A stretch of 63,518 bases of DNA from the NCBI GenBank assembly GCA_910584325.1, contig CAJTZH010000007.1, positions 1 through 63,518 of the forward strand. The letters run 5' to 3'. The notes beneath the pieces were generated by a model, which had not been told where the DNA came from, ran no database searches, and saw only the letters and a program-made list of their open reading frames with translations. Source of the stretch: an uncultured Lachnospiraceae bacterium. Its GTDB lineage: Bacteria > Bacillota > Clostridia > Lachnospirales > Lachnospiraceae. Of the stretch, positions 9,271-19,700 are shown one piece after another (position 1 is the first letter of the stretch; each line of letters begins with the position of its first letter). The translations under genes were made by a program, and so were the position numbers.

Positions 9271-10446
9271 ATGAAAAGAGGACTAATGCACTGTTGGAGC
9301 GCGGCGTACGAAGACGCAGTGCGTGAGGCTTTTGTGAAGGCGGGCGTGAATTTGGATTATTTTAAATACCCTGTATCGGATTATAATAATGATGAAAATG
9401 TTATTCACGCGGTGGAAAATTATTTTAAAAAGTATGCTGACGCCGGGTCGCCATGTGAATTTGTTTTTTCTGTCAATTACATACCTGTTTTGTCAAAGGT
9501 ATGTCAAAGAACCGGCGTCAGGTATATCAGCTGGAGCGTGGACTCTCCGCTGGCAACCATATATTCCAAAACAATAACCAATCCGTGTAATTATTTTTTT
9601 ACATTTGATAAGGTGCAGGCAGAGGAAGCGATAAGTCTTGGGGCGCCTCACGTTTGGCATATGCCGCTTGGCACGGGAATGAAGGAGCTTCCAAAACCGC
9701 AGGAATATAAGGCAGACGTATCTTTCATGGGAAATTTATATAATTCGGATAACACGGATATGTTTAGCTGTATTCATACATTTCCTGACTGGCTGTCGGG
9801 GTATTTTAACGGAATCATGCAGGCGCAGCTTCAGATATATGGCTATAATTTTCTAAGTGATGTGATATCCGAAGAAATATGGAAAGAGACGAAGAAAGCA
9901 GTTGTGATTAATAATAGTCCGGAATATGTGGACGCGTATAAACAACATTTTCTCGATATGTTAAACCGCCATATATCGCGCATGGAGCGAAAAAAGGTTT
10001 TGGAGACAATCGGAACGAAAAGAAGAATTGATTTGTACACCGGCTCTGATTTGAGCGAGCTGCAGGCGCCGGGAATCGTAAACAGAGGATATGCTGATTA
10101 TTTTGAGGATATGCCCGTGATTTTTAATACCAGTAAAATTAATCTTAACATTACCAGTAAATCCATAATTTCGGGAATCCCGCTAAGGGTGTTTGATATC
10201 ATGGGCTGCGGCGGTTTTGTTCTGAGTAATTATCAGCCGGAGCTTGCCGAATTGTTTGAGGACGGAAGAGAAGTCGTTTTGTATGAGAGTATATCCGATA
10301 TGGAAGATAAGATAGAATATTACCTCGCGCATGAGGAAGAGCGAAGGGAAATCGCAAGGCGCGGGTGTGAAAAAGTGCAGGGAAGATACAGATTTGAAAT
10401 GCGCGTCAGTGAGATTTTAAAAGCAGTTTTTGGAGATGGAGAATGA
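9271..10446 (+). CDS. CgeB-like glycosyltransferase, subgroup B
   Basis: Protein of 391 residues with SWSVDSPLATIYSKTITNPC near residues 89-108 and KINLNITSKSIISGIPLRVF near 289-308, followed by IMGCGGFVLSNYQPELAELF. These match the subgroup B paralogues at 6759, 7962 and 13356. It opens the second plus-strand glycan operon. Its TGA overlaps the next gene's ATG as ATGA, showing tight translational coupling with the fusion glycosyltransferase downstream. A GGAATGGAG-like ribosome site precedes the ATG. Substrate unknown. Confidence 0.75.
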   Translation: MKRGLMHCWSAAYEDAVREAFVKAGVNLDYFKYPVSDYNNDENVIHAVENYFKKYADAGSPCEFVFSVNYIPVLSKVCQRTGVRYISWSVDSPLATIYSKTITNPCNYFFTFDKVQAEEAISLGAPHVWHMPLGTGMKELPKPQEYKADVSFMGNLYNSDNTDMFSCIHTFPDWLSGYFNGIMQAQLQIYGYNFLSDVISEEIWKETKKAVVINNSPEYVDAYKQHFLDMLNRHISRMERKKVLETIGTKRRIDLYTGSDLSELQAPGIVNRGYADYFEDMPVIFNTSKINLNITSKSIISGIPLRVFDIMGCGGFVLSNYQPELAELFEDGREVVLYESISDMEDKIEYYLAHEEERREIARRGCEKVQGRYRFEMRVSEILKAVFGDGE

Positions 10447-12176
10447 AAACAGATATCATCCGTTTTTTGGAATTACCGGCAGAACAATATGAAAACAGCA
10501 AAAAAAAGAATGCGTTTATCGGTGAATGCAGCGCAGAGTATATCGGAGTTGTCAATTCCGATGTGACAAGCGCCGCAGAAGTGGTTTCACTTTTGGAAGA
10601 ACTGGATTTTGGGGACGCGCAGACGGTTTTGTTTGCGGAAAATGTTCCCGGTGGCATCATGGATTTGACGACAGCGCTTTCCTGTTTCGCTATGAAAATA
10701 TTTGCGTTTGTTTTTCCGAAACGGGTGCTTTGCGAAACCGGATGTTTTAACGAAAAACTGGCGGACGGTACCAATTATGAATTTTTGTGCCGTCTGGCTG
10801 AACAAGGGAATATCCGTTGTGTGGCTTGTGCGGATGAAGCGTCCGGTAGGCTGCCTGTTTTGCCGGATAAAGTATACTGCCATGCATATGTTATCAGACG
10901 GTATATGACGCGCCTTAAGAAGGAAAACGTGCTGGATGCAGTTTTTGGAAATCTTAGTATATATATGGAGCAGGCAGGAGCCGGAGAAGCGTTTCGGTCG
11001 GAATTAGACAGGATGTTGTCGGATGACAGTCATTTTGTAAAGACCGAATCCGATACGGCGCCGTTTCTTGTTATTTCCGGCGATGATATGTGCCACGGCG
11101 TTTTAAAAGATTTCGCGTCAGGGCTTGCGCAGGCGCTTGTCGATAAGGGACAGGCGGTTACGACAACCGACGGCATGTTTGGAAGCTATACGGGAGCCGC
11201 TTTTGCAGCACAGAGAACGTTAAAGGGAATTGTGGGGTTTCAGGCACCGGTTCTTGAGAAAACATTTTTTCAAAAGATTGACGCTCCTAAAATTCAGTTT
11301 TGGTTTGATAACCCGATTTTTTTCGACGATTTGCTGCATGACCTGCCTGACAATTATTACATACTTTGTCAGGACGCGCTGTACGCCAAATTTATCAGGG
11401 AATATTACAACACGCGCCATGCCGTAGCCTTTCCTCCGGCGGGAAAAGCTGTCTTTTTGACGGGTAATGAACAAAGGCGGTTTGATGTTTCTTTTGTGGG
11501 TACTTACCGTCAGCCGGATATGCACTGTGCTTTGGATGCGTTTCAGCGGGAATTTTGGGAGTATATGCTAAAAAATCCATCAAGAACATTTGAAATGGGG
11601 CTTTCAGGACTGCTTTTTGAACGGCAGATTGACGTTTCGCGGGAAGAGTATCTTGCAATCCTGAAATCGCTGGCAAATGTCTGTAGGAATGTAAATTATT
11701 ATTTCCGGCATAAGACAGTGGAAAGTATTCTTGGCGCGGGAATTACCCTGCATGTATTTGGAGATACATGGGAGGCTTACGAGGGTGCGGGCAGGGAACA
11801 TATGGTAATTCATCCGTTTGTCACGGTGGAGGAGTCCCTGCAAGTACTGGCAGATTCAAAGATTGGACTGAATATAATGACATGGCATAAGGCGGGCATG
11901 ACGGAGCGTGTCGCCAACATTATGATTTCCGGCGCTGTTTGTGTTTCTGACGAGACAATTGCATTGCGGGAGTATTTTAAAGAAGACGAGGAGATTGTAT
12001 TATTTTGTCTGGAACGGCTCGACGAACTGCCGGACAAAATAAAAAAACTTTTGGCGGATTATGAATATCGAAGCGGTATTGCACAAAGAGGCCGTCAAAA
12101 AGCGTCAGCCGAACATGTATGGAGGAAGAGGGCAGACGAATTATTACAATTACTGCAAAGCGAGGAGACAGAATGA
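10443..12176 (+). CDS. Two-part protein: GT2-like fragment plus CgeB-like glycosyltransferase
   Basis: At 577 residues this is about 190 longer than its paralogues. Residues 1-190 resemble the C-terminal part of a family 2 glycosyltransferase (FPKRVLCETGCFNEKLADG, then EFLCRLAEQG) but lack an N-terminal nucleotide-binding start and DXD, so this part may be non-catalytic. Residues 200-577 are a subgroup A CgeB-like enzyme: FWFDNPIFFDDLLHDLP, VSFVGTYRQPD and KIGLNIMTWHKAGMTERVAN. It is coupled by ATGA overlaps both to the preceding and to the following gene. It may be a fusion or a protein with a recognition domain borrowed from a GT2. Confidence 0.65.
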   Translation: MKTDIIRFLELPAEQYENSKKKNAFIGECSAEYIGVVNSDVTSAAEVVSLLEELDFGDAQTVLFAENVPGGIMDLTTALSCFAMKIFAFVFPKRVLCETGCFNEKLADGTNYEFLCRLAEQGNIRCVACADEASGRLPVLPDKVYCHAYVIRRYMTRLKKENVLDAVFGNLSIYMEQAGAGEAFRSELDRMLSDDSHFVKTESDTAPFLVISGDDMCHGVLKDFASGLAQALVDKGQAVTTTDGMFGSYTGAAFAAQRTLKGIVGFQAPVLEKTFFQKIDAPKIQFWFDNPIFFDDLLHDLPDNYYILCQDALYAKFIREYYNTRHAVAFPPAGKAVFLTGNEQRRFDVSFVGTYRQPDMHCALDAFQREFWEYMLKNPSRTFEMGLSGLLFERQIDVSREEYLAILKSLANVCRNVNYYFRHKTVESILGAGITLHVFGDTWEAYEGAGREHMVIHPFVTVEESLQVLADSKIGLNIMTWHKAGMTERVANIMISGAVCVSDETIALREYFKEDEEIVLFCLERLDELPDKIKKLLADYEYRSGIAQRGRQKASAEHVWRKRADELLQLLQSEETE

Positions 12177-13345
12177 AGCAGATATCAATTTATATCATGG
12201 CACATAAAAAATTTGACGTACCGGAAAATGCAATCTATAAACCGCTGCAGGTGGGAAGCGCTCTGCATGATAAAATCGGTTATATACCGGATGATTCGGG
12301 AGAAAACATCTCGGTGAAAAATCCCAATTATAATGAATTGACAGGTCTTTACTGGATGTGGAAAAATGATAATCAGAGCGATATCATGGGATTATGCCAT
12401 TATAGAAGGTATTTTTTAAACAACGATAATGAATTGTTAGGCGCAAAGGAAATTAACGACATTTTATCGAACCATGATATGATTGTGTCAAACCGTGCTG
12501 TTTATCAGGATATGAATGTCAGGGAAAGCTACATTGAAAAGCATCACGCGCAGGATTTGACGCTGACACGTGCGGCTATAGAGAAACTTTATCCCGAGTG
12601 CTTAGTGGATTATGATAGGGTTATGGAGGGAAATGAGACTTATTTCGGCAATTTAATGATTGGGGGAAGTACTGTCGTTAAGAAATATGCCGAATGGCTG
12701 TTTGGGATTTTATTTGAAGTCGAAAAAAATATTGATATTACCACATATGATGATTATGACCGGAGGATATACGGCTTTATAGCGGAGCGTTTGTTAATAG
12801 TCTGGATTCGTCATAAACGGATAAACGTTTATGAATGTACGGTAGGTCTGATGGGGGAAAAGTCGGAATCAAGGGAGCTTGTTGACAGGGCGGTTTTGCT
12901 TCTGGAACAGGGAAAGGCGCAGGAAGCGATGATGCAGATGGAAGACGCGAATAAACGCAGACCGGATTTGTTTTTTAAGGATGCCGATACAACAGGCGAG
13001 CTGAAAAGAGCTTACATGATTACCAGCATTTCTATTCTGGAATCAAAACGGGGAGAGAAGAATATTCTGGAATACGCGCCGGAGTATGCCCGGACTGCTA
13101 TGCATTATGATACGATTTACTGCTTGCTCGGTGAGGCGGGATACGGGAATGCTGATTTGAAGTATCTGATTCAAAACGATGTTTCTATAGCGGCAATTCT
13201 GACGGTTATGTCCGATATAGAATATACGGCGGCGGAGCGCATAAATGTCTATAACAGTCTTGCCAATATGTATTTAAACGAAAAGAACCTGGACAGGGCG
13301 AGGATTTTCGTGGAGTTTGCCCTAAAGCAGGAAGAGGCGCAGTGA
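12173..13345 (+). CDS. DUF4422 protein with C-terminal TPR-like region
   Basis: Residues 1-220 match the DUF4422 family of putative glycosyltransferases from polysaccharide loci; the marker is the IMGLCHYRRYF block near residue 70, with YIMAHKKFDVP at the start. The last 160 residues form helical pairs (ELVDRAVLLLEQGKAQEAM, then SLANMYLNEKNLDRARIFVE) that look like TPR repeats. ATG at 12173 is chosen because it overlaps the previous stop as ATGA and follows CGAGGAG; a longer reading from 12119 runs deep into the upstream gene. 390 residues, cytoplasmic. It probably adds a sugar in the same pathway, with the repeat region for protein contacts. Confidence 0.7.
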   Translation: MKQISIYIMAHKKFDVPENAIYKPLQVGSALHDKIGYIPDDSGENISVKNPNYNELTGLYWMWKNDNQSDIMGLCHYRRYFLNNDNELLGAKEINDILSNHDMIVSNRAVYQDMNVRESYIEKHHAQDLTLTRAAIEKLYPECLVDYDRVMEGNETYFGNLMIGGSTVVKKYAEWLFGILFEVEKNIDITTYDDYDRRIYGFIAERLLIVWIRHKRINVYECTVGLMGEKSESRELVDRAVLLLEQGKAQEAMMQMEDANKRRPDLFFKDADTTGELKRAYMITSISILESKRGEKNILEYAPEYARTAMHYDTIYCLLGEAGYGNADLKYLIQNDVSIAAILTVMSDIEYTAAERINVYNSLANMYLNEKNLDRARIFVEFALKQEEAQ

Positions 13346-13355
13346 GAGGATTAAT

Positions 13356-14486
13356 ATGAACATTTTATTCTGGCAGTGGCATGCGTTTATGCAGAACGGC
13401 ATGGAAAATGCATTAAAAAAATTAAATATAGAATATCGTATTTTTAATTATCAGCTCAGTGATTGGGAGCACGATACTGCATTTGTGGAGAAATTGGAAA
13501 AAGAATTGGAACAGGGGGCGTTTGATGCGGTAATATCCGTCAACTATTGTCCGCTTGTTTCTGCTGTCTGTCAGAATCATCATCTGCGCTATATCGCCTG
13601 GGTCTATGATTCACCGGTACATATCAGGGATTTATCATCACTTCATAATTCCTGCAACAAAATATATTTTTTTGACAGGGGACAGGTTGAGAAATACAAA
13701 AAACAAGGATATGGAACGGTGTTCCATCTGCCGCTTGCGGCGGATGAGACAGTATGGGAGTTTCAAGATTACTTACAGCCGTCCGGCTGTGATGTAGCGT
13801 TTGTCGGACAGTTGTACAAATCGGATTATAATTACCTGATGGCTCCGCTGCCGCAGTATTACCGGGGTATGATGGATGGAATGCTGGCGGCGCAGGGACA
13901 GGTTTACGGAGCGTATCTTTTGGACGAGATGATAACAAAACCGTTGATGGAGAAGTTGAATGAGTTTTACCAAAAAGCCTCCAAAAACGCAAAGCGTGTT
14001 ATGAAAGCGGAACTGGAATACGCCTGCGCCTGCGAGGTGACGGGAAGAGAACGTTTTACGGCGTTAAGTCTTTTAGCGGGAAGATATAACGTACATCTGT
14101 ATTCGGGAGACCGAAACAATCAGATTGAGGGAATCAAGTCAAACGGATATGTTGATTATTATACGCAGATGCCGTCTGTTTTTAAGAATGCCAAGATTAA
14201 TCTGAATATTTCCTTAAAAACGATTCGGACAGGCATACCGCTCAGGGTGTTTGATGTGTTAAGCTGCGGCGGTTTTCTGATAACCAATTATCAGGAGGAA
14301 CTGACGGAGTATTTTGAGCCGGGCGTGGATCTGGTCGTTTATGAAGACGTCAGGGATTTGGTCTTAAAGACAGATTATTATCTGAAACATGAAGAGGAAC
14401 GGAAAGCAATCGCGCAGAACGGACACCGCAAGGTCAGGGAACTTTGTACATTTGAGGGGCGAATGAGACAGATGCTGGAACTATAA
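13356..14486 (+). CDS. CgeB-like glycosyltransferase, subgroup B
   Basis: Protein of 376 residues. Subgroup B blocks are present: AWVYDSPVHIRDLSSLHNSC in the first half, KINLNISLKTIRTGIPLRVF near 280-300 and VLSCGGFLITNYQEELTEYF after it. It starts 11 bases after the DUF4422 gene with AGAGGA as ribosome site. It is the fourth subgroup B paralogue in eight kilobases. No signal peptide or transmembrane helix. Probably adds one sugar of the surface or flagellar glycan; substrate unknown. Confidence 0.75.
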   Translation: MNILFWQWHAFMQNGMENALKKLNIEYRIFNYQLSDWEHDTAFVEKLEKELEQGAFDAVISVNYCPLVSAVCQNHHLRYIAWVYDSPVHIRDLSSLHNSCNKIYFFDRGQVEKYKKQGYGTVFHLPLAADETVWEFQDYLQPSGCDVAFVGQLYKSDYNYLMAPLPQYYRGMMDGMLAAQGQVYGAYLLDEMITKPLMEKLNEFYQKASKNAKRVMKAELEYACACEVTGRERFTALSLLAGRYNVHLYSGDRNNQIEGIKSNGYVDYYTQMPSVFKNAKINLNISLKTIRTGIPLRVFDVLSCGGFLITNYQEELTEYFEPGVDLVVYEDVRDLVLKTDYYLKHEEERKAIAQNGHRKVRELCTFEGRMRQMLEL

Positions 14487-14507
14487 ATTTTAATGCGAGG
14501 ATAGAAT

Positions 14508-15677
14508 ATGGGAAGAGCGGTTTTGTTTAAAGGGGCGTATGCGACGCTGGACTATTTTACGGACGACATAGCGAAAGAGTTGGAAGAGAGAGGATTCGAA
14601 GTATATCTATTTGATGTGGCGGACTACGGGAAGGCGTTGCCCGGGTTTGTGGCGTTTATACAAAAGCCGGTGGATTTTGCGCTTTCTTACAATAACCTTG
14701 GATTCAACATGGAACTGACGCCGGGAGAGAATATCTGGGACTGCAAGTATATTCCCTTTGTCAATATTCTGATGGACCATCCGTTCCACTATAAAAACGC
14801 GTTGGAGCAGGCACCGGCGGATACCATACTGCTTTGCTGCGACAGAAATCATGTGGAGTATGTGCATCGTTTTTATCCGCATATCAGGCATGTTTATTTT
14901 ATGGCGCATGGCGTCGTACCGGTTGCTTTGGGAAAAGAGTGGCATGAGAGAAGTATTGATGTGTTGTATGCAGGAGGGTTGTCGGTAGATTTAACAAACG
15001 CCATCAGTCCGTGTAAAGAGAAATACCCTGAGATTGACGGAGACGAGCTGATTTCTTATGCCGTCAAACGCCTTGTGGACGACCACCGGCTGCTTACGGA
15101 ACATGTGATTGAAAAATATCTGATTGAAAAACAGATTGCGTATACGGATGATGAATTGTCGGAGCTGATAACGGACTTTCGGTTGATTGATTCTGTTGCC
15201 GCGTCCCATTTTAGGGAAAAGACGATTGAAACGCTGGTGGAAAACGGAATCAGGGTTGCGGTGTACGGACGGGGCTGGGAGAGCAGAAACTGTTTTCATA
15301 ATTCGAATTTTGTGTATGGCGGACTGGTTGCGCCGTCAAAGGTTCTTGAACTGATGCAGGACGCTAAAATTGTCTTAAGCACCATGACGTGGTTTAAGGC
15401 AGGCAGCCATGACCGTGTGTTTAACGGAATGTTAGCCGGGGCGGTAAGTGTCACGGATGACTCGGAGTATATTCGGGAAGTTATCCATCCGGGAGAAAAC
15501 GGATTTATTTTCCAGTTAGATAATATGAGTGAAATGCTTCGGATTGTCACGGATGTATTAGAGGAACATGTTGATATAGAAAAAATTGTTAAAAATGCCC
15601 GTAAAGAAGCGTTTGAAAATCATTTATTATCCTGCCGTGTGGATGAAATCTTAGGCAGAGTGGAGGAATTGGGTTAG
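14508..15677 (+). CDS. CgeB-like glycosyltransferase, subgroup A
   Basis: Protein of 389 residues closely similar in layout to the one at 5506: NILMDHPFHY near 85-94, CCDRNHVEYVHRFYP near 108-122 and KIVLSTMTWFKAGSHDRVFN near 285-305. The following segment GMLAGAVSVTDDSEYIRE fits the nucleotide-sugar binding end of GT-B enzymes. It stands 21 bases after the preceding gene and one base before the GT2 gene, so it belongs to the second glycan operon. Substrate unknown. Confidence 0.75.
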   Translation: MGRAVLFKGAYATLDYFTDDIAKELEERGFEVYLFDVADYGKALPGFVAFIQKPVDFALSYNNLGFNMELTPGENIWDCKYIPFVNILMDHPFHYKNALEQAPADTILLCCDRNHVEYVHRFYPHIRHVYFMAHGVVPVALGKEWHERSIDVLYAGGLSVDLTNAISPCKEKYPEIDGDELISYAVKRLVDDHRLLTEHVIEKYLIEKQIAYTDDELSELITDFRLIDSVAASHFREKTIETLVENGIRVAVYGRGWESRNCFHNSNFVYGGLVAPSKVLELMQDAKIVLSTMTWFKAGSHDRVFNGMLAGAVSVTDDSEYIREVIHPGENGFIFQLDNMSEMLRIVTDVLEEHVDIEKIVKNARKEAFENHLLSCRVDEILGRVEELG

Positions 15678-15678
15678 C

Positions 15679-16692
15679 ATGAAAAAAATTTCTGTCATTA
15701 TTCCCTGCTTTAATGCCGTAAAATGGCTGCCGAAATGTTTTGTGTCGCTTGCCGGACAGACGATGGGAATGGATAATCTGGAACTGATATTTGTCAATGA
15801 CGCGTCAACCGACGAGGGCGCTACATGGGCGATGCTTTCTGAACTGGAGCGCGCGTACCCTGAATCGATTATGATTATTGACCTGCCGCAAAACCGCAGG
15901 CAGGGCGGCGCCAGAAATGAGGCGTTAAAATATGCATCCGGAGAGTATGTGGCGTTTGTGGACGCGGATGACTGGATATGTGATACTCTGTGTGAGAAGG
16001 CGTATGTCGCGGCGAAGCAGTATGATGCGGATATTGTTCAGTTTAATCATCTGTTGCATTTTGAGGGGAAGGGAACAATTGAAAATCCCTTGAAAATGCA
16101 GGCGGAGGTATTGACAGTTCGTGATGTGAATGAACGCAGGAAGATGTTGATGGGAGAAAAACTGACATACGGCTGTTGGAATAAGTTGTACCGCCGTTCC
16201 ATGCTTGAGAAGGCGGGCGTACAGTTTGCGGAGCATTGTATTTATGAGGAGCCGTTGTTTGTGTATCCGTTGTTATTTTATGTAAGGCGCGCAGTAATTC
16301 TCCCGGACTATCTGTATGTATACCGTCAGAATATCTCCGGTACCATGAGGAATGATATGAAGGACAGACAGACTTTGATGCAGCACGCAAAAGTGCAGCT
16401 CGCGGTCTGGAATTTTATGAAGACTACGCCGTTTATGCAGGAATATGCGGAAGAGATAAAAGCATATTTTTTACATACATATTTGTATGAGTATCTTGAT
16501 TTTGCAAAGCGCAGAGATATGAAAGTTGATTGGGAAGAGTACTGTAAACTTGCAGAGAATGCGTTAATGGAAGTGCAGCCGTTGAGACTCAACCGGTATC
16601 AGAATATTTTTGTCAGGCAGTCCACATTGTATGAAATTGTCAGAGACGGAATGGATATTGAGCGGCTGGAGCGCTTTTATCAGGAACTGTGA
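15679..16692 (+). CDS. Family 2 glycosyltransferase
   Basis: Classic GT2 enzyme of 337 residues. It starts with ISVIIPCFNAVKWLPKCF, has VNDASTDEG near 38-46, RRQGGARNEAL near 74-84 and the DXD-type FVDADDW near 93-99; EEPLFVYPL later fits the catalytic-base region. There are no transmembrane helices, so it is a soluble, membrane-associated enzyme using a nucleotide sugar. Last gene of the second plus-strand operon, starting one base after its neighbour's stop. I see no strong plus-strand terminator after it; the only strong hairpin downstream has its T-run on the other strand. Confidence 0.9.
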   Translation: MKKISVIIPCFNAVKWLPKCFVSLAGQTMGMDNLELIFVNDASTDEGATWAMLSELERAYPESIMIIDLPQNRRQGGARNEALKYASGEYVAFVDADDWICDTLCEKAYVAAKQYDADIVQFNHLLHFEGKGTIENPLKMQAEVLTVRDVNERRKMLMGEKLTYGCWNKLYRRSMLEKAGVQFAEHCIYEEPLFVYPLLFYVRRAVILPDYLYVYRQNISGTMRNDMKDRQTLMQHAKVQLAVWNFMKTTPFMQEYAEEIKAYFLHTYLYEYLDFAKRRDMKVDWEEYCKLAENALMEVQPLRLNRYQNIFVRQSTLYEIVRDGMDIERLERFYQEL

Positions 16693-16724
16693 TTTATTTT
16701 TTGGGGGCGTTAAAGCAATGGTGA

Positions 16725-16759
16725 TAAAAAACAGGCTGTGGAGTTATTCCACAGCCTGT
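16725..16759 (-). terminator. Terminator of the pectinesterase gene
   Basis: A perfect 12-base-pair stem (ACAGGCTGTGGA at 16731-16742 with TCCACAGCCTGT at 16748-16759) and five-base loop. The T-run is on the minus strand (AAAAAA just left of the stem on the plus strand), so it terminates the minus-strand pectinesterase whose stop is at 16779. Confidence 0.85.
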
Positions 16760-16778
16760 TGTATGTGCTGCTTAATAT

Positions 16779-19700
16779 TTAATTCAGGTTAAATCCTTCA
16801 AGAATGCTGTCAAATTCGACAGAATCAGAGAATCCTTCAAGAACTTTCGCACGGTCTTCCTTTCCGGATTCCAGAACATGAACCCATGCCGCGAGACCTT
16901 CTGCGTCAGGCTCGCGATGCAGGAATAAATGGTAAAGCGTTGTTAAATACTCTTCATTGTTCAGATTCTTTTTTGTAAATTCATCTGAGAAAATGAAAGC
17001 CTGCGCCGCCTGTTTTGGTGTGTTGATACCGTTGATAACGGTTCGGCACCAATCTTCCAGACCGTTCAAATCGTATGTTCTCTCAAAAGCGTGCTCATAA
17101 CATCCCGCAACAAACTTGGTAAGATTGGTATTCTGGTTTCTGTAAGCGCTAACCTGCGCGGCTAACTGCGGTACGTCCGATATAGAACCTCTGTTGATTC
17201 CTGACACGGTACAGATTCCGGAAAATTCATCCGACATCGCAAAGCCTTCAAATACTTTCTCCCTGTCCACGCCTGCGTCAAGCTGGGATACCCAAGCTGC
17301 TTTGCCGTCTGCGTCGGAAGGTCTTCCAAGATAAGTATTATAAAGCATTTCAACAAATTCTTCGTTTGTCAGTTTTCGTTCTTTGCATTCCTGGCTGAAT
17401 ACAAATCCGTATCCGATATCAACACCGCTGGAACGCTGTTCGATAAGGGAGTTTGTCCAGTCGTCATGACCTTTTTCATCAGGGTCTCTTCCAAGTACAA
17501 GCGTGTAAAGTCTGTCAACAAAAGTCTTTGGGTCAACCGGAATAGCCGGGATATCCGGGTCAACCGGAGGCGTTCCCTTTGTCAGCTTGGAAATCGCGTC
17601 TTTAATCGCGTCTGCCATAGCGTTGACGGAAGCCTGTTCTGTGGCAAGTTTACCTGTTACAACTGCATTAACGGCATCTGTAACAATTTTAAAGTTGCTG
17701 TATTCCTCCGGATTTAATTTATTGACTTCAAATATCTGCTCGGTAACTTTTGAGTAGTCGGCGCCAAGATATACCGGCGTCCAGCCGTTCAAATATTTTG
17801 ACATCGGATATTCCGAAATATCTTCCAAAACATGGCATCTTCTCTGGGATAAGTCAGCTTTTGTGCCGTCCGCGTAAACGGTGTTATACTCGTACAATGC
17901 GCAGTTTTCCGGTGGATATGATGCCGACATGGTGGTCCATGCTGCCGGAAGGATTAAATCACCGTCAATCACCGTGTTGGCAAAAACAACTTTCTCGGTA
18001 TCTGTATTCCAAGGTCTGCCGATATTTCCTGCTGGAGGAGTAATTATTCCCGGATATTCGGTTGTGGTAATCGTACAGCCGTTAAATAAATATCCGTATG
18101 TTGCGGCGCCTTTTGATGCGAGAATAACGCCGGCATTTTCTCTGTCAGTGTGACCGTACCAGCTCAGAGTACACTGGTCAAATACCGCATTGCCGTCGCC
18201 GCAGATATAATCGGTTGTTCCTTCAAACAAACAGTTATAATAATAAGAGTATTCGTTGGCGTCGCCTGTGTAAAATGTATCCTGACTGCTTAAAAACTGG
18301 CAATTATAAAATTCGATTTTATCTGCGCCTCTGTTGTACATGGTACATGCGCGCTCTTTATTAACGTATGCTTTTACGTCGGTATCTTTCGTACGTCTGC
18401 ATCCGTCCGCAATTTCTTCGTCTGTCACATATCTGTTAAATGAATTTTCAAAAATTACGTTTTCGGCGCAAAAGCCGTTAGCGGCGGCAGTAAGGTTTAC
18501 TGTGGAACCCCAGTTCCCCGGAGACTGGCCTACGGCAGCCTTCTGATATTTGTCTACTGCGTTTCCTTCATCGTAAAACGCGGTTTTTCCGTCATTCTTT
18601 ACACTGTAATATTCTTTTCCTAATCCGTAATACCATGTAATAGTTGACGGCGAGGAAGCCTGTGAGGCAAATGTTACATATGGCGTGTCAACAATAACCT
18701 GCTCTCTGTAAAGTTCATCGCAAAGCAGAACGGTTACTCTCTGGTCTGCGGTACGTTCTCCCATTGTTTTGATGTAGCGGATTGCGTCCGTAATTGTCTT
18801 AAATTCCTGGTCTTTGCCGACTTTAACAGTATCCCTGTAAGCGGCTGTTTCTTCAACCTTTTCTACTTTAACCCAGTAAAGATAGGTTTGTGCGGAACCT
18901 TTACAGTTTATGGTAACGCTTGTTTCGGTGCCGTTTGTCGTATAAGTTGATGTAACCGGCTTAGTAGCGTTGCTGGAGCTGTCTGCAGTAACTTCATTCT
19001 GTCCGTTAATATCGATAGTACCTGAATACCAGATAGCAACGGTCACTTTTTGTTTACCGGTTACCGGAACAGTTACGGATGAGCCGTCGCTGCCTTTTAC
19101 CGAAGTGCTGTTGTTAAACGTAATGTTGTTAAAGGAAAGGGTTGTCCCACTGTTGTTTACTTCTGTCGGAAGGTCGTATTCCGTTATATCGGCAACGTAT
19201 AAATACATATCTTCATTCGGTACATTGGAATCTGCAACAATAAAATGTTCCTGCGCAAGATATCCACCATTTGATGAGACTGCAGTTACTTCGTAGGAAC
19301 CGTTGCGGACGGTTACGTCCGGTTTTGCGCTTCCGCCGGAATAATTGAATGAATATGTATAGTTGTCGTCCATATTTGTTACGGTAATCGAACTGATTAA
19401 AGCAGCTTTTCTGTCACTGGTGACAGGTGTTAAGCTGACTGTGTAAACAGGTTTTCCTACGATATTAATATCTGCCGTATGTGGAGCTGCATCATCTGAT
19501 TGAATTGTAGCAGACGCCATATAATCATTTGCTTCTGTCAGTTCCACTGTATATTCCATATTCGGAACAATCTTTGCATCAGAATAGGTATAGTGGTAAG
19601 CATCCTGACCAGGTGAGAGCGTCAATGGTATTTTTTCCAGTGTGTCGTCGCTTGGAGCCAGCGTCACACGAAATGTTCCGGCATCGATTGCTCTTGCGTT

